A model generated the notes under the pieces. The model saw nothing but the letters and a program-made list of their open reading frames with translations, did no database searches and was not told the DNA's origin. Both the position numbers and the translations under genes were made by a program. Positions 16,638-26,601 of a stretch of DNA of 64,000 nt are shown one piece after another. Origin of the DNA: Pseudomonas putida (lineage in GTDB: Bacteria > Pseudomonadota > Gammaproteobacteria > Pseudomonadales > Pseudomonadaceae); the NCBI RefSeq assembly GCF_030159595.1, contig NZ_BSKJ01000003.1, forward strand, positions 310,001-374,000. Reading direction: 5' to 3'. The number at the start of each line of letters is the position of its first letter. The first letter of the stretch is position 1.

Positions 16638-17016
16638 TCCATCACTGGCCTTGCAGGAGGCCATCTTTGCCAGGCTCCAGGCCGAGGTCAGCTGCCCGAT
16701 CTACGACGGCGCGCCGCTGAACGCCGAGATGCCGTACGTCTCAATCGACCGGGAGGTCTCAGTCAACAGAAGCCCGATCTCGGGCCGCAAGCGCGAAACA
16801 CGGCTGCTGTACCTGTCCGTCTGGTCCGATGCAGTGGGTCAAGCTGAGGTCAAACGCATCAACGGCGAGGTTATCGCCGCCCTGGATGAGCGCCGGCTGC
16901 CGCTGGAAGTCGGCCGCGCCGTCTCCGTTCGGGTCGAGCAGGCCGACGCCCAGCGTGATGCCGACGGCATCACCTATCAGGGCTCGATCACCGTCCGCGT
17001 GATCACCACCCACTAA
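16630..17016 (+). CDS. DUF3168 tail completion protein
   Basis: A 128-aa protein matching the DUF3168 pattern: SLALQEAIFARLQAEVSCPIYDGAP, MPYVSID, RLLYLSVWSD, VKRINGEVIAALDERRLPL. Family members (lambda gpU/HK97 gp11-like) form the tail terminator ring. Confidence 0.82.
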   Translation: MADPSLALQEAIFARLQAEVSCPIYDGAPLNAEMPYVSIDREVSVNRSPISGRKRETRLLYLSVWSDAVGQAEVKRINGEVIAALDERRLPLEVGRAVSVRVEQADAQRDADGITYQGSITVRVITTH

Positions 17017-17071
17017 ATCAACCACTGGCCGCGCTGCGGCTTCTATCCAACATGGCTTTGGAGGATCACCC

Positions 17072-17575
17072 ATGCCCGCAGAAGACAACCTCAATACAGC
17101 CGCCGGCTGCCGCCTCTTCATTGGCGGAAAGACCGGTGCGACTACCAAAACCGAGTTCGAGGCCGACACCTATGTGCGCGTTGGTGAAATCGAAGACCTC
17201 GGCGAGTTCGGCGACACCTTCAGCAGCGTGACCTTCACGTCGCTCGAGGATGGCCGTGTGCGCAAGTACAAGGGTACGGCTGACGCCGGCGACATGACCC
17301 TCACAGTGGGCCTGGATAACGGTGACGCCGGCCAGAACGCGGTGAAGACCGCTCACAAAGACCGCAGCAAGGGTGACTACAACATCAAGGTGACCCTGAA
17401 TGACGGCGACCCTGATGCCTCGCCGGCCATCAGCCCGACCACGTTCTACTACCGGGCAAAGGTCATGAACAACACCGTGGCCGCCGGTGCCGCTGACAAT
17501 GTGGTCCGCCGCAACATCACCCTGGGCATCAACTCGGAAATCCTCGAGCTGCTGCCGGCCCCTGTAACCCCATAA
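17072..17575 (+). CDS. Major tail tube protein
   Basis: A 167-aa tail tube subunit. The family pattern is visible: N-terminal AGCRLFIGGKTGA, VRVGEIEDLGEFGDTFSSVTFTSLEDGRVRKYKGTADAGDMTLTVGLD and a final FYYRAKVMNN strand. It polymerises around the tape measure. It is preceded by GGAGGATC. It lies immediately upstream of the tail chaperone pair. Confidence 0.88.
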   Translation: MPAEDNLNTAAGCRLFIGGKTGATTKTEFEADTYVRVGEIEDLGEFGDTFSSVTFTSLEDGRVRKYKGTADAGDMTLTVGLDNGDAGQNAVKTAHKDRSKGDYNIKVTLNDGDPDASPAISPTTFYYRAKVMNNTVAAGAADNVVRRNITLGINSEILELLPAPVTP

Positions 17576-17615
17576 GTGCCCGGGGCTACGGCCCCGGCCT
17601 CACAGGACCTGCCTA

Positions 17616-18193
17616 ATGAACAACACGTTGCACGGTACCGTTACCGTCAAGCTGGGTGATGAAGAGTTCACCCTGACCCCAACCCTGAAGGCTGTGCGGG
17701 CGATCGAGAGCCGCTTTGGTGGCCTGCGCGGTGCTTCCCAGGCGATCAACTCGCTCAGCGTCGACGGTTGCGCTGCCATCCTGGTGGCCGGCGCCGGCCT
17801 TGACGAGAAGGCCGCCAAGGCAGTGCCAGAGCAAGTCTGGCAGCACGGCGTTCTCGATGTGTCGACGCAGCTGAACGCCTACCTGGTTGCGCTGTACAAC
17901 CCACGCGGCAAAGAGCCGGGAAACGACCAAGCCGGGACGGCGTAAGCGTCATCGAAGACGGAAGTTACGTTGACCGGCTTTATTCGATCGCTACGGGTTG
18001 GCTGGGCTGGGCGCCGGATATTGCTTGGTGCACGCCGCTGCCTGAGCTTTTCATGGCACTTGATGCCCGGCTCGAATGGTCGCAAATGACCAACCCTTTC
18101 GGCAAAGGGAAAGCCCAAGGCGCCAAGCAGAAACCTGGCGCCTCGGCAGTTGCCGACAAGCTGCGCCAGGCACTTACGGGCCGAGGCAAGTAA
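17616..18193 (+). CDS. Tail assembly chaperone, long form by -1 frameshift (gpG-T-like)
   Basis: Zero-frame translation gives the 109-aa short chaperone (17616-17945). In the -1 frame, open coding sequence with convincing protein character (DGSYVDRLYSIATGWLGWAP...ARLEWSQM...AVADKLRQALTG) continues to TAA 18191-18193. A canonical slippery heptamer G GGA AAC lies at 17918-17924, in the correct register for -1 slippage. The fused product would be 192 aa. This matches the conserved gpG/gpG-T architecture between tail tube and tape measure, where the long form binds the tape measure. The extension has no start codon of its own giving a full protein. Confidence 0.85.
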
Positions 18194-18200
18194 CTCAATT

Positions 18201-18219
18201 CCCGCTCCGGCGGGTTTTT
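18201..18219 (+). terminator. Terminator-like hairpin before tape measure gene
   Basis: CCCGC TCCG GCGGG is followed by T5, between the chaperone extension and the tape measure start. It may attenuate transcription in the absence of Q. Confidence 0.6.
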
Positions 18220-18235
18220 CGTTCTGGAGAATTAC

Positions 18236-21200
18236 ATGGCCGACCAACAGGTCCAGGGAATGCTGGTCCAGATCGAGGCGACCACCGCCCAGCTGCGTCG
18301 GGAGTTGGCCAATGCGGATCAGTTGGTCGCGCGGTCATCCCAGGCGATTAACCAGAGTCTGGCTAAGGTCGATTCAGCTTTTGATCGGGCAGGCGCAGCA
18401 GCGCAGCAAGCCGGTACTCTCATGCGCGGCGCTTTTGCGGCAGTGGCCGGCGCCGGTCTGATCGGCGGCATCATCCAGCAAGTTGATGCCTACGGGCAGA
18501 TGTCTGACCGGATGAAGGCTGCAGCTGGTAGCGCAAGTGAGTACCAGCTGGTTCAGGATCACCTGCTACAAACTGCGCAGGAAACCTACCGTCCTCTGGC
18601 TGAGGCGCAAGAGCTGTACATCCGCACTGCTGACGTTATGCGTAGCCTGGGCTTTAACACCCAAGAGGCGTTGGATATCACGGATAGCTTCAGCTTTCTG
18701 CTGGTGACCAACGCCGCTGCTGCAGATAAAGCCGGGTCGGCCTTGGATGCCTATTCGAAGGCGCTGCAGACCGGCAAGGTAGAGGCGGATGGCTGGGTTT
18801 CCATTCAGGACGCCATGCCGACCATCGTCACTGCGATTGCCACCGCCACCGGCAAGAGCGCCGAGGAAATCCGAAAGCTCGGCGTGCAGGGCAAGCTGTC
18901 GCTCGAAGACATCAACACTGGCCTGCTGCGCACCGTGGAGGTCAACCGCAAGGCTGCGGCCGACATGTCCACCAGCGTGCAGGACGCGATGGTGAACATC
19001 AGCAACGCCATTCAGGCGTTCTTGGGCGGCATGGAGGAGCAAACCGGCATAGTCGCAGGCTTTGCGAACGTGCTGATTGCGTTGGCTGACAACGTGGACC
19101 TTGTGGCCGTGGCCATGGGCGGCGTCGGTGCAGCTGCGCTGACCAACTACGTTGTGAAAACTGGGCTGGCCGTGCAGGCAGCGCGGGCTGACCGGGCCGC
19201 ACGAGTTGCCCAGGCTGAGGCAACACTGCAGGCGGCGATAGCAGATCAGCGGAAGGCTCAGACGGCTACCATTCTCGCTGAGCGGGAAGCGATTGCGGCG
19301 CGAGGCACCGCAGTTCAGACCCAAATGTCCATTCAGCTAGCGACCGCGCGGACAAAGGAGGCCGCAGCAACCACCGCTGTAGCAACCGCTCAGTCTGGCT
19401 TGAAGGCTGCTTCGGCAGGTCTGCTTGCAGGCCTGGGAGGTCCGATGGGGCTGGCAATCCTCGCCGGCACCGCAGCGGCAAGCTTCCTCTTGCTTCGTGA
19501 CAACGCGGACCAGGCTGGGGTCAGTCTGGAGGACATGCAAAAGCCCGTATCCCAACTGCGGGAGGAGTTCCAGAAGCTCAACCAGGACCAGCGCGAAGCT
19601 GCCCTGGTGAAATGGCATCAGGAGCAGATCAACGCTACGGACAAGGTCAAGGATGCCTACGGAGATCTTGCCCAGGCTATACGCTCTGCGACAGTGACAG
19701 CTCCTGTTCGCGACTCGGGCGGCCAGTACAACAAGCAGCTTGCCGAATACCAGGGGATCATCGATCGGCTGAACGAGGCTCGTTCCTCTGGTGCCAACCT
19801 TGCCCCGATCCTCAAGGAAGTGGGTAATCGCCTGCAGTTACCGGCGGCTACGTTGCAGAGCTGGATCACGCAGGCCGGCGCCGTCAGCGATGCAGATCAG
19901 CGCTCAGGCCTGATTGCCGAGACCTTGCGTGTCCTCACTGGGGTCACCAAAGAAAACACAGTCGCGACCGAAGCGAACAATGCCGCGAAGAGCGGCATGA
20001 GCAGCGCTGGCCAGACTTACCTGGAAACCCTGCAGAAGCAGCTCGGCGGCCTGCAAGACAACAATGACGCGATCAAGATCGCGAACCGCTACATCGCCGA
20101 GAATGCGGACCTCACCGAAACAGATCGCCAGGCCATCCTGTCGGCAGCTAACGCCATCGAGGCGCAGAAAAAGGCCAATGACAAGGCGAACAAGTCCAAG
20201 CGCGAGGGGGAATCAAAGTCTGAGCAGGCTGCCAAGAAGCAGCTGACGGATTTCAAGGCGGCGGAAGAGGGCTACAAGCGCCAGATCGAGCTGATCAACA
20301 CCACTGGTGACAAGCAGAAGAACGCCACGGAAGTTGCGAAACTCTCCTTCGAGCTTCAGGAGGGCAAGCTCGGCAATCTGTCGAAAGCCCAGCAAAAGCG
20401 TCTGCTTGAGTTGGCCGCCGAGCTGGACACCCTGAACAAGATCAAGAAGGCCAACGAAGACGATCTAAAGCTCAGCGCTTTCAAGGCTGCTCAGCAGGCC
20501 GGCACGCAGTCGGCGGTAAATGGCTATACCCAAGAGCTGGCCGGTGTTGGCCTGGGGGACAAGGCCCGCGACCGTATGCGGTCTGAGTTGGCATTGCGTC
20601 AGAAGTATGTCGAAGACCTCCAGTCCCTGAATGAGCAGCGGAACACCGGGCAGATTGAGCCGGAGCTGTATGCGAGCGAAACACAGGTCCTCCAGGAGGA
20701 ACTCGACAAGAGGCTGCAAGCTCAGCAGAACTACTATGCGGCGATCGACGAGCAGCAGTCCAACTGGATAAACGGCGTTCGCGAAGCGTGGGCGAACTTT
20801 GCCGACGAGGCACAGAACTACTCAGCCCAGGCTGCCGATTTGACCAACAGCGCCCTCGGCAGCGCCAGGGGTGAACTGAGCACGTTCCTCAAGGATGTTG
20901 CCACCGGAGCGGAAGATGCTGGCGATGCACTGAACAACATGTTGGGCGGGTTCGCAGAATCTGTCCTCAACGCGCTGGCCGACATGGCGGCGCAATGGCT
21001 GGTTTACCAGGGCGTGCAGATGCTCGTCGGGAAAACGACCCAGCTCAGTGCTGCTGGGATGATGAGCGCGAATGCCCAGGCAACCGCGTTACAGGCCGGC
21101 CTCGCTGCCTTTGCATCTACCGCCGCCATTCCAATTGTCGGTCCCGCCTTGGCGCCTGGCGCAATGGCGACTGCCCTGACTATTGCTAACCCGCTGGCTG

Positions 21201-21634
21201 CGGCTGTGGGGATGACAGCGATGTCTGGGGCGGGGTTCATGGAGGGTGGTTATACCGGGAACGGTCGTCGAGACGAAGTCGCAGGCCCGGTCCACCGGGG
21301 GGAATACGTCTTTGACGCAGAAGCAACCGCCCGGATAGGAGTTGGCACTCTTGAGGCCATCAGCAATGGGCGTGCTGCTTTTATCGGCGGTCCAGGCAGT
21401 TCTTCGGTCGGCTCTGCCGATGGAGGTGATTCTGTCGGCGGTGCTCAGCCCCAGGCGCAGCTGCCCCCGAACGTCAACTTGTACGAGGACGCCAGCCGCG
21501 CGGGGCAGGTTCAGCACTCCACTGGCCCTGATGGCCGTCAGATCTTGGATATCTGCGTGGCGAACATCAGGCAGGGTGGTCAGTTGGCCAAGGCATATGA
21601 GCAGTATTACGGGGCGAAAAGGGTAGGGCGATGA
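18236..21634 (+). CDS. Tape measure protein
   Basis: A 1132-aa protein. The N-terminal tape-measure domain includes SDRMKAAAGSASEYQLVQDHLLQTAQETYRPLAEAQELYIR. Long Ala/Lys/Glu-rich helical and coiled-coil stretches fill the middle, and a hydrophobic segment rich in Ala/Gly lies near the C-terminus. It sets tail length and is expelled during DNA injection. A rough rule of 1.5 A per residue would give a tail near 170 nm. It overlaps the next gene by ATGA. Confidence 0.93.
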   Translation: MADQQVQGMLVQIEATTAQLRRELANADQLVARSSQAINQSLAKVDSAFDRAGAAAQQAGTLMRGAFAAVAGAGLIGGIIQQVDAYGQMSDRMKAAAGSASEYQLVQDHLLQTAQETYRPLAEAQELYIRTADVMRSLGFNTQEALDITDSFSFLLVTNAAAADKAGSALDAYSKALQTGKVEADGWVSIQDAMPTIVTAIATATGKSAEEIRKLGVQGKLSLEDINTGLLRTVEVNRKAAADMSTSVQDAMVNISNAIQAFLGGMEEQTGIVAGFANVLIALADNVDLVAVAMGGVGAAALTNYVVKTGLAVQAARADRAARVAQAEATLQAAIADQRKAQTATILAEREAIAARGTAVQTQMSIQLATARTKEAAATTAVATAQSGLKAASAGLLAGLGGPMGLAILAGTAAASFLLLRDNADQAGVSLEDMQKPVSQLREEFQKLNQDQREAALVKWHQEQINATDKVKDAYGDLAQAIRSATVTAPVRDSGGQYNKQLAEYQGIIDRLNEARSSGANLAPILKEVGNRLQLPAATLQSWITQAGAVSDADQRSGLIAETLRVLTGVTKENTVATEANNAAKSGMSSAGQTYLETLQKQLGGLQDNNDAIKIANRYIAENADLTETDRQAILSAANAIEAQKKANDKANKSKREGESKSEQAAKKQLTDFKAAEEGYKRQIELINTTGDKQKNATEVAKLSFELQEGKLGNLSKAQQKRLLELAAELDTLNKIKKANEDDLKLSAFKAAQQAGTQSAVNGYTQELAGVGLGDKARDRMRSELALRQKYVEDLQSLNEQRNTGQIEPELYASETQVLQEELDKRLQAQQNYYAAIDEQQSNWINGVREAWANFADEAQNYSAQAADLTNSALGSARGELSTFLKDVATGAEDAGDALNNMLGGFAESVLNALADMAAQWLVYQGVQMLVGKTTQLSAAGMMSANAQATALQAGLAAFASTAAIPIVGPALAPGAMATALTIANPLAAAVGMTAMSGAGFMEGGYTGNGRRDEVAGPVHRGEYVFDAEATARIGVGTLEAISNGRAAFIGGPGSSSVGSADGGDSVGGAQPQAQLPPNVNLYEDASRAGQVQHSTGPDGRQILDICVANIRQGGQLAKAYEQYYGAKRVGR

Positions 21635-22116
21635 CAGCAATTGCAACGTTGTATGCCTCCGGGGGCAGGGCTTGGATTATCCCTACCATTGAGCTCCGCT
21701 GCGTTTCCTGGCCTGGCCCCGTGTACATCTGTTCAGCGTTTGAAGATCTGGTGGCCACGACCGAGGACGGCGTTCTGGCGACGTTCACAGCGGCTGCCTT
21801 CGACGCTGCGTTGCCCAAGCGTGACAACAGCGGCAACCAGTCGCTGACTTTCGCGATCGATAACGTGACTGGCGTTGCTCAGCAACTTATCGATCAGGCG
21901 CTGGAAGCCAGGCAAAAGATCAACATGATCTTCCGCACTTACCTGTCATCTGACTTGTCAGCGCCGGCTGAGAAGCCATACCGCATGAACGTGCTGAGCG
22001 GCTTCATGGAAGGGGCCACCGTTCAGCTGCAAGCCGGCTACTTCGACTTCGTCAACTTGGCTTGGCCAAGGCGTAAGTACACCTTGGATTTCGTGCCAGC
22101 GCTCCGCTACACCTGA
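21631..22116 (+). CDS. Minor tail protein (DUF1833-like)
   Basis: A 161-aa protein with the DUF1833 pattern: an early strand block, FTAAAFDAALPKRDNSGNQSLTFAIDNVTG, and PYRMNVLSGFMEGATVQLQAGYFDFVNLAWPRRKYTLDF. It lies between the tape measure and tail tip genes, so it is probably part of the distal tail. Confidence 0.75.
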   Translation: MTAIATLYASGGRAWIIPTIELRCVSWPGPVYICSAFEDLVATTEDGVLATFTAAAFDAALPKRDNSGNQSLTFAIDNVTGVAQQLIDQALEARQKINMIFRTYLSSDLSAPAEKPYRMNVLSGFMEGATVQLQAGYFDFVNLAWPRRKYTLDFVPALRYT

Positions 22117-22180
22117 TTTGCAGGCGTGCTTCAGATGATGGCGTTTTGTTATAGTTCCGCGCTTCTGAACGGAGCAAGCC

Positions 22181-22540
22181 ATGAAAAAAGCGTTGTTTGT
22201 TGCATTGATGGGCGCTGTACTCGCGTCTGGTTGTACCGTGCGCGTCGCAGATATGACAGTTGCCAGCACCAAAAACTACAACCTGAACTCGTCCAAGTTC
22301 GTGAAGGGTAAGCGGGTCATTGGCGAGGATAACTACCCGGTGATCCTCTTCCCGTTGGGCTTTCCCAACATTAAAACCGCTATGGATGACGCTATCCAGA
22401 AAGACCGATGCGCTGTCGGCCTGAGCGATGTGGTTATGACTTCAGTCAACCACTCCTTCATTTTCGGCATGATCGGTTATCGGGTCGAAGGTGATCTGAT
22501 CATCGACCAGACGCAGCCTGGATGTGCATCCAAAGCCTAG
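22181..22540 (+). CDS. Lipoprotein moron inside the tail operon
   Basis: A 119-aa predicted lipoprotein with signal peptide and lipobox ending ASGC (Cys18). The mature domain is small ([28 protein letters not shown]...[21 protein letters not shown]). It sits between tail genes but is set apart by a 64-bp leader with a TATAGT -10-like element (22150-22155) and a strong terminator (22559). This suggests independent expression from the prophage. A surface role such as superinfection exclusion is possible but unproven. Confidence 0.75.
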   Translation: MKKALFVALMGAVLASGCTVRVADMTVASTKNYNLNSSKFVKGKRVIGEDNYPVILFPLGFPNIKTAMDDAIQKDRCAVGLSDVVMTSVNHSFIFGMIGYRVEGDLIIDQTQPGCASKA

Positions 22541-22558
22541 GTCGAAACTACTCCAAAT

Positions 22559-22585
22559 AGCCCAGCCATCGTGCTGGGCTTTTTA
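22559..22585 (+). terminator. Rho-independent terminator
   Basis: A perfect 8-bp stem AGCCCAGC / GCTGGGCT is followed by T5. The stem sequence is the same as at 7650, with a different loop. Confidence 0.85.
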
Positions 22586-22598
22586 TTGGGTGTTGGAA

Positions 22599-23000
22599 AT
22601 GTTCGATAAGTACCTAGAGGCCACCTACGAAGATGGCGGGCGCGGCCCTGCGTGCTTCGATTGCTGGGGCATGACCAGGCTAGTACGTCATCAGGTCTAT
22701 GGTTTGCCGCTGCTGCCGAGCTGGGGGTATGTCCGTAACACCATGCCCAAAGAATTCACCCGGGCCGTAAATATTGAGTCATCGGCCATGGAACGCTGCG
22801 AACCGGAAGTAGGGGCTATTGCCTGCATCTGGCGAGGGGAAATCTGCATCCACGTTGCGCTAATCGTTGAGGTTGAAGGTCGGTTGCACGGCCTGGAGAT
22901 GAAGCCCAGCGGGGCAACCATCAAACCGCTACGGCGTTTTCAAGACCAGTATCTGAAAGTGAGCTACCACCGTGATCGAATTTTACCCGAGCAAGCTTGA
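22599..23000 (+). CDS. NlpC/P60-like tail peptidase
   Basis: A 133-aa protein with a papain-like catalytic arrangement: Cys22 in FDCWGMTR and His85 in CIHVALIVE. Phage proteins of this type sit at the tail tip and trim peptidoglycan during entry. I start it at ATG 22599, after the lipoprotein terminator. It overlaps the tail tip gene start. Confidence 0.78.
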   Translation: MFDKYLEATYEDGGRGPACFDCWGMTRLVRHQVYGLPLLPSWGYVRNTMPKEFTRAVNIESSAMERCEPEVGAIACIWRGEICIHVALIVEVEGRLHGLEMKPSGATIKPLRRFQDQYLKVSYHRDRILPEQA

Positions 23001-26000
23001 GGGTTCTCCCCTGGAGCGTCACCGGACTGATCAGGTTATGACCATTGAGGGTTGGCTTTTTCAGAACGTTCCAGGCTATACGCCCCGGCAGTCACCGCCT
23101 ATAAGCGTCGAGCTGAACGGGGTGTTCATCAATCCTGAGCGCTGGGCGAAAACCGAATTTTTACCCCAAGACACCGTGAGGATCTACCCGGAACCGAAAG
23201 GTACCGGCTTGGAGGTCGCAGTGTGGGCCGTTGTTGCCGCAGTGGTTGCTGTCGGCGTGGTCATGATGACGCAGAGGCCATTGTCTACCCCGCGCAATCG
23301 GGGGCGGTCGGGGCAGAATCTGAACCTGGCCAAGACCACGGGCAACCAGGTCAAAGTGGGCGATGTTATACGCGAGGTTGCAGGCAGGACTCGCATCTTT
23401 CCGGACTACCTGGTCCCGCCTCGGCATTACTTCGTCAACGAGACGGAACAATGGGTTGAGCTACTGCTGTGCGTTGGCGTCGGCGAGTTCGAGATCAACG
23501 CCACTGACGTCAAGTTCAGCGACACCACCCTGGCTTCGCTCGGCAGCACTGCGCGATACAAGGTATACGGACCTGGTGAGTCACTGGCCGACGAGTCAGC
23601 CCGGTTGTGGTGGCATAACTCGACCGAAGTCGGTGCGACAAATACTGGATCTGGTGGACTTACCCTCACCAACACCACTCAAGTAGCACAGCAGTTCAGC
23701 GGAAATGCTTTGCTGGCGGCTGATCTGGTGCTGAGCGTTCCAGAGGGTGCGGGATGGTTCCCGTTTGGCTGGGATAGCGGCATGATTGCGCGCGTCGAGC
23801 TGACCTATCCGTACACCTTCACCGCCCCGGTTGATGGTAGTGCGACCATCGTCAGCGGCCCGCATCTCCCCATGCTTCAAGCATTCGTTGGTATGCGGAT
23901 CGAGATCGCGGGCGCCAATGCTGGAAACTATATTGTTGCGAGCTACGAGCCTGAGGTGCCCGGTACTCCAGCCGTGCCTGGTAACGCATCCATGGTCACC
24001 GGAAGCGCGGCGCCTGCTCGTTTCAACTTCGATGTGGTGTCGCTGAGCTTCACCGTATCGCGAGGAGTGAGCAGCTTTCCGGTATCGCTGAATACCAACG
24101 TTGCAAACCTTGCCGGCCTGGTTTCTGCGGTCAGCGCGTCCCTGTCCGGTACCGGTCTGGTGGCCAGTGCTTCCTCCGGGAGGCTGCGCATTGCTGAGCA
24201 GGCAGCGCCTTTCACTGGTTCGCCTTTATCTGTCACTGGCTCTGTCACTGACATTCTCGGCTCGATCCCTGCGTTCGTCACGGGCGTAAAGACAGAGACG
24301 GCCACGGATGGGCAGTACGCCCGAATGACCATGGCTTACGACGGTGGCGCTCCGGCGGTGGGGCTGCAGCCAGGATCGTTGCTTGCCACGATTGGCTATA
24401 GAGGGCTGCGTTACCGGATAACTGAAGTCTCCGATGACTCAGTGGAGGATGATGGCAACACTCCAGCGGATGAGAGCCACGGGCCATCGGCAATCACGGT
24501 CGTTCGGCTGACTGACACTGGGGCAGTGGACGATGACTGGCTGGGCTTCGACGCCATGCAAACCAGTGATGTATCGGTTGTGCTGGACTCTTCCACAACT
24601 GAAGGCGACTGGGCCGGCTCGTTCGCAGTCTGCCCGGAGAATGAGGTTGTCCGTCGCGTTGAATTGGACTTCTTCTTCCCGGCAGGGCTGATTGCCTACT
24701 CGAAGAAGGGACGTCAGGTTGAAGTAACCGTCAAGGTCGAGGCCCAGTATCGCGACATCAACACAGCCGGGGAGTGGACAAGCGTTTTCTGGACCTTCAA
24801 GGCGGCTCGCCGAGATCAGATCGCGTTCACCCGGGCAATCAACTTTCCTACCTACATGAGGGGGGAGATAAGGGTTCGTCGAATCGGTGAGGAATCGTCG
24901 GACAGCAATCAGCAAGACCGTGTGCAGTGGTATGGGCTTAGGGCTCGCATTGATAAAGCTCCGCTGCGCTATGAGGGAGTCACCACGATAGCGGTGTACG
25001 CGTGCGGCGGCACCAAGCTGTCGGCTCAGTCCGAGAGCCAAGTGTCACTGATAGCCACTCGCAAGCTTCCTGTCCTGGTCAATGGCGCCTGGTCGGAGCC
25101 AACGGCTACCCGCGATATCGCGCCGTGGGCGTCCTATGTTTCGAAGTCGGTTGGCGCCACAGATGATGATGTAGATATAGAAGAGTTCGTGCGGTATGGC
25201 GCCATTTGGCACAGTCGTGGGGACTACTTCGACTTTTCCGTGGAGGAGGCTGGGACGGTCAAGGAGGCGCTAAACGATGCGCTCAAGGCAGGTTTTGCAG
25301 AGTTCACGCTTGAGCGAGGCCGGATAACTCCGGTACGAGATGAGCCGCGCAGCCAGATCAAGAACATGTACACGCCACAGAACATGACGGGACCGCTCAA
25401 GCGCTCATTCACCTTGCCAGCGCCTGATGATTTTGATGGCGTTTCTATCAAGTTCCGGGACCAGAGGACCTGGGCTGAAGAAACGGTGAAGTGCAGACTT
25501 CCAGGTGACGCCTTTCAGACGGTCAAGGAAATCACGCTCGACGGGGTCACAGATCGTGACCGTGCTTGGCGCTACGGCATGCGTCAGCGGCGGGCCCAGG
25601 TCTATCAGAACAAAAGCTATAGCTGGGGTACTGAGCTCTCCGCGCTGAACAGCGGTTATCTCAACTATGACGCGGTGGCCGATGACATTCCTGGCTATGC
25701 GCAGTCATCCATCATGACGGACTTCTCCGTAGGAGAGGGTCCGGTAGTGATCGAAAGCAGCGAGGCTTTTACTTGGAGTGAAGGGCAGACACATGTTCTT
25801 GCAGTGCGCCGGCCAGACGGTTCGATCAGCGGCCCGTGGGCTGCCTATCGAATAGATGACTACCGCATCGCGATCCAATCTATCGACTTTGTGCCGGATC
25901 TTTCCCAGCAGATTGCGCCTCCTCACTTGTTGTTCGGGACTTCGACACGGTGGTGCTACCCGGTTCTGGTGACCTCAATAGAGCCAGGTGACTACTCGGC

Positions 26001-26073
26001 GGAAATGGAGGCCATCAACTATGACGTTCGCGTCTACGCAGACGATGACAATTTTGCTCCCGAGGATGCTTGA
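22972..26073 (+). CDS. Tail tip / host specificity protein J-like (TipJ family)
   Basis: A 1033-aa central tail hub protein. The N-terminal about 75 residues look like a beta-grasp domain, followed by a hydrophobic segment ([18 protein letters not shown]). The rest is beta-rich hub and fibronectin-like material. The family opening [27 protein letters not shown] is visible near residue 115. It closes the tail tube and links it to fibres. The start is GTG 22972, overlapping the NlpC-like gene. Confidence 0.88.
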   Translation: MIEFYPSKLEGSPLERHRTDQVMTIEGWLFQNVPGYTPRQSPPISVELNGVFINPERWAKTEFLPQDTVRIYPEPKGTGLEVAVWAVVAAVVAVGVVMMTQRPLSTPRNRGRSGQNLNLAKTTGNQVKVGDVIREVAGRTRIFPDYLVPPRHYFVNETEQWVELLLCVGVGEFEINATDVKFSDTTLASLGSTARYKVYGPGESLADESARLWWHNSTEVGATNTGSGGLTLTNTTQVAQQFSGNALLAADLVLSVPEGAGWFPFGWDSGMIARVELTYPYTFTAPVDGSATIVSGPHLPMLQAFVGMRIEIAGANAGNYIVASYEPEVPGTPAVPGNASMVTGSAAPARFNFDVVSLSFTVSRGVSSFPVSLNTNVANLAGLVSAVSASLSGTGLVASASSGRLRIAEQAAPFTGSPLSVTGSVTDILGSIPAFVTGVKTETATDGQYARMTMAYDGGAPAVGLQPGSLLATIGYRGLRYRITEVSDDSVEDDGNTPADESHGPSAITVVRLTDTGAVDDDWLGFDAMQTSDVSVVLDSSTTEGDWAGSFAVCPENEVVRRVELDFFFPAGLIAYSKKGRQVEVTVKVEAQYRDINTAGEWTSVFWTFKAARRDQIAFTRAINFPTYMRGEIRVRRIGEESSDSNQQDRVQWYGLRARIDKAPLRYEGVTTIAVYACGGTKLSAQSESQVSLIATRKLPVLVNGAWSEPTATRDIAPWASYVSKSVGATDDDVDIEEFVRYGAIWHSRGDYFDFSVEEAGTVKEALNDALKAGFAEFTLERGRITPVRDEPRSQIKNMYTPQNMTGPLKRSFTLPAPDDFDGVSIKFRDQRTWAEETVKCRLPGDAFQTVKEITLDGVTDRDRAWRYGMRQRRAQVYQNKSYSWGTELSALNSGYLNYDAVADDIPGYAQSSIMTDFSVGEGPVVIESSEAFTWSEGQTHVLAVRRPDGSISGPWAAYRIDDYRIAIQSIDFVPDLSQQIAPPHLLFGTSTRWCYPVLVTSIEPGDYSAEMEAINYDVRVYADDDNFAPEDA

Positions 26074-26075
26074 GG

Positions 26076-26558
26076 ATGCTGTTACTTCCTGATGGTCTTC
26101 CGTTGCCAGTTGCTGACGGCTACGGCTTCAAGCCAGTCAGCCCAATAGTTCGAACAACGATGGCGAGTGGCAGGGCAATGCAGCGTCGTCGGTTTGGCAG
26201 TGTTCCAACCATCCTGCGAGTAAGTTGGATCTTGTCGACCGAAGAAGCCAAGTTGTTTGAGGGGTGGTGTAAGTGGGAGATCGGCTGGGTAGACTGGTTT
26301 CTTTGTCCCATCAGAACACCCTTAGGGCTTAAGCCGACCCGTTCCAGATTCACCGATATTTATGAGGGGCCAGAGTTTGTCAGTGACGATCTGTGGCGAT
26401 ACACGGCTTCCTTGGAGCTGTTTGAGTTGCCCATTGTCGATGAGGATGCCCTCGCAGAGTTGCTCCTTGGGATGCCTTTGCCGGTCATGAACGCAGCTCT
26501 AACCGCCGAGCTTATGCGTTGGTACACCAAGTCTTGGCCTGGAGCCCAGATCAATTGA
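26076..26558 (+). CDS. Tail tip accessory protein, unknown
   Basis: A 160-aa protein (MLLLPDGLPLPVADGYGFKPVSPIVRTTMASGRAMQRRRF...LFEGWCKWEIGWVDWFLCP). Proteins of this type lie between the J-like hub and the fibre gene in related siphophages. A TTG at 26070 is an alternative start. The function is unknown. Confidence 0.7.
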   Translation: MLLLPDGLPLPVADGYGFKPVSPIVRTTMASGRAMQRRRFGSVPTILRVSWILSTEEAKLFEGWCKWEIGWVDWFLCPIRTPLGLKPTRSRFTDIYEGPEFVSDDLWRYTASLELFELPIVDEDALAELLLGMPLPVMNAALTAELMRWYTKSWPGAQIN

Positions 26559-26565
26559 ATGCTCG

Positions 26566-26587
26566 CCCGCTGATGCGGGTTTTTTTT
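26566..26587 (+). terminator. Rho-independent terminator
   Basis: CCCGC TGAT GCGGG is followed by eight T, before the fibre gene. Confidence 0.8.
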
Positions 26588-26601
26588 CGCCTGGAGTTTC
26601 T

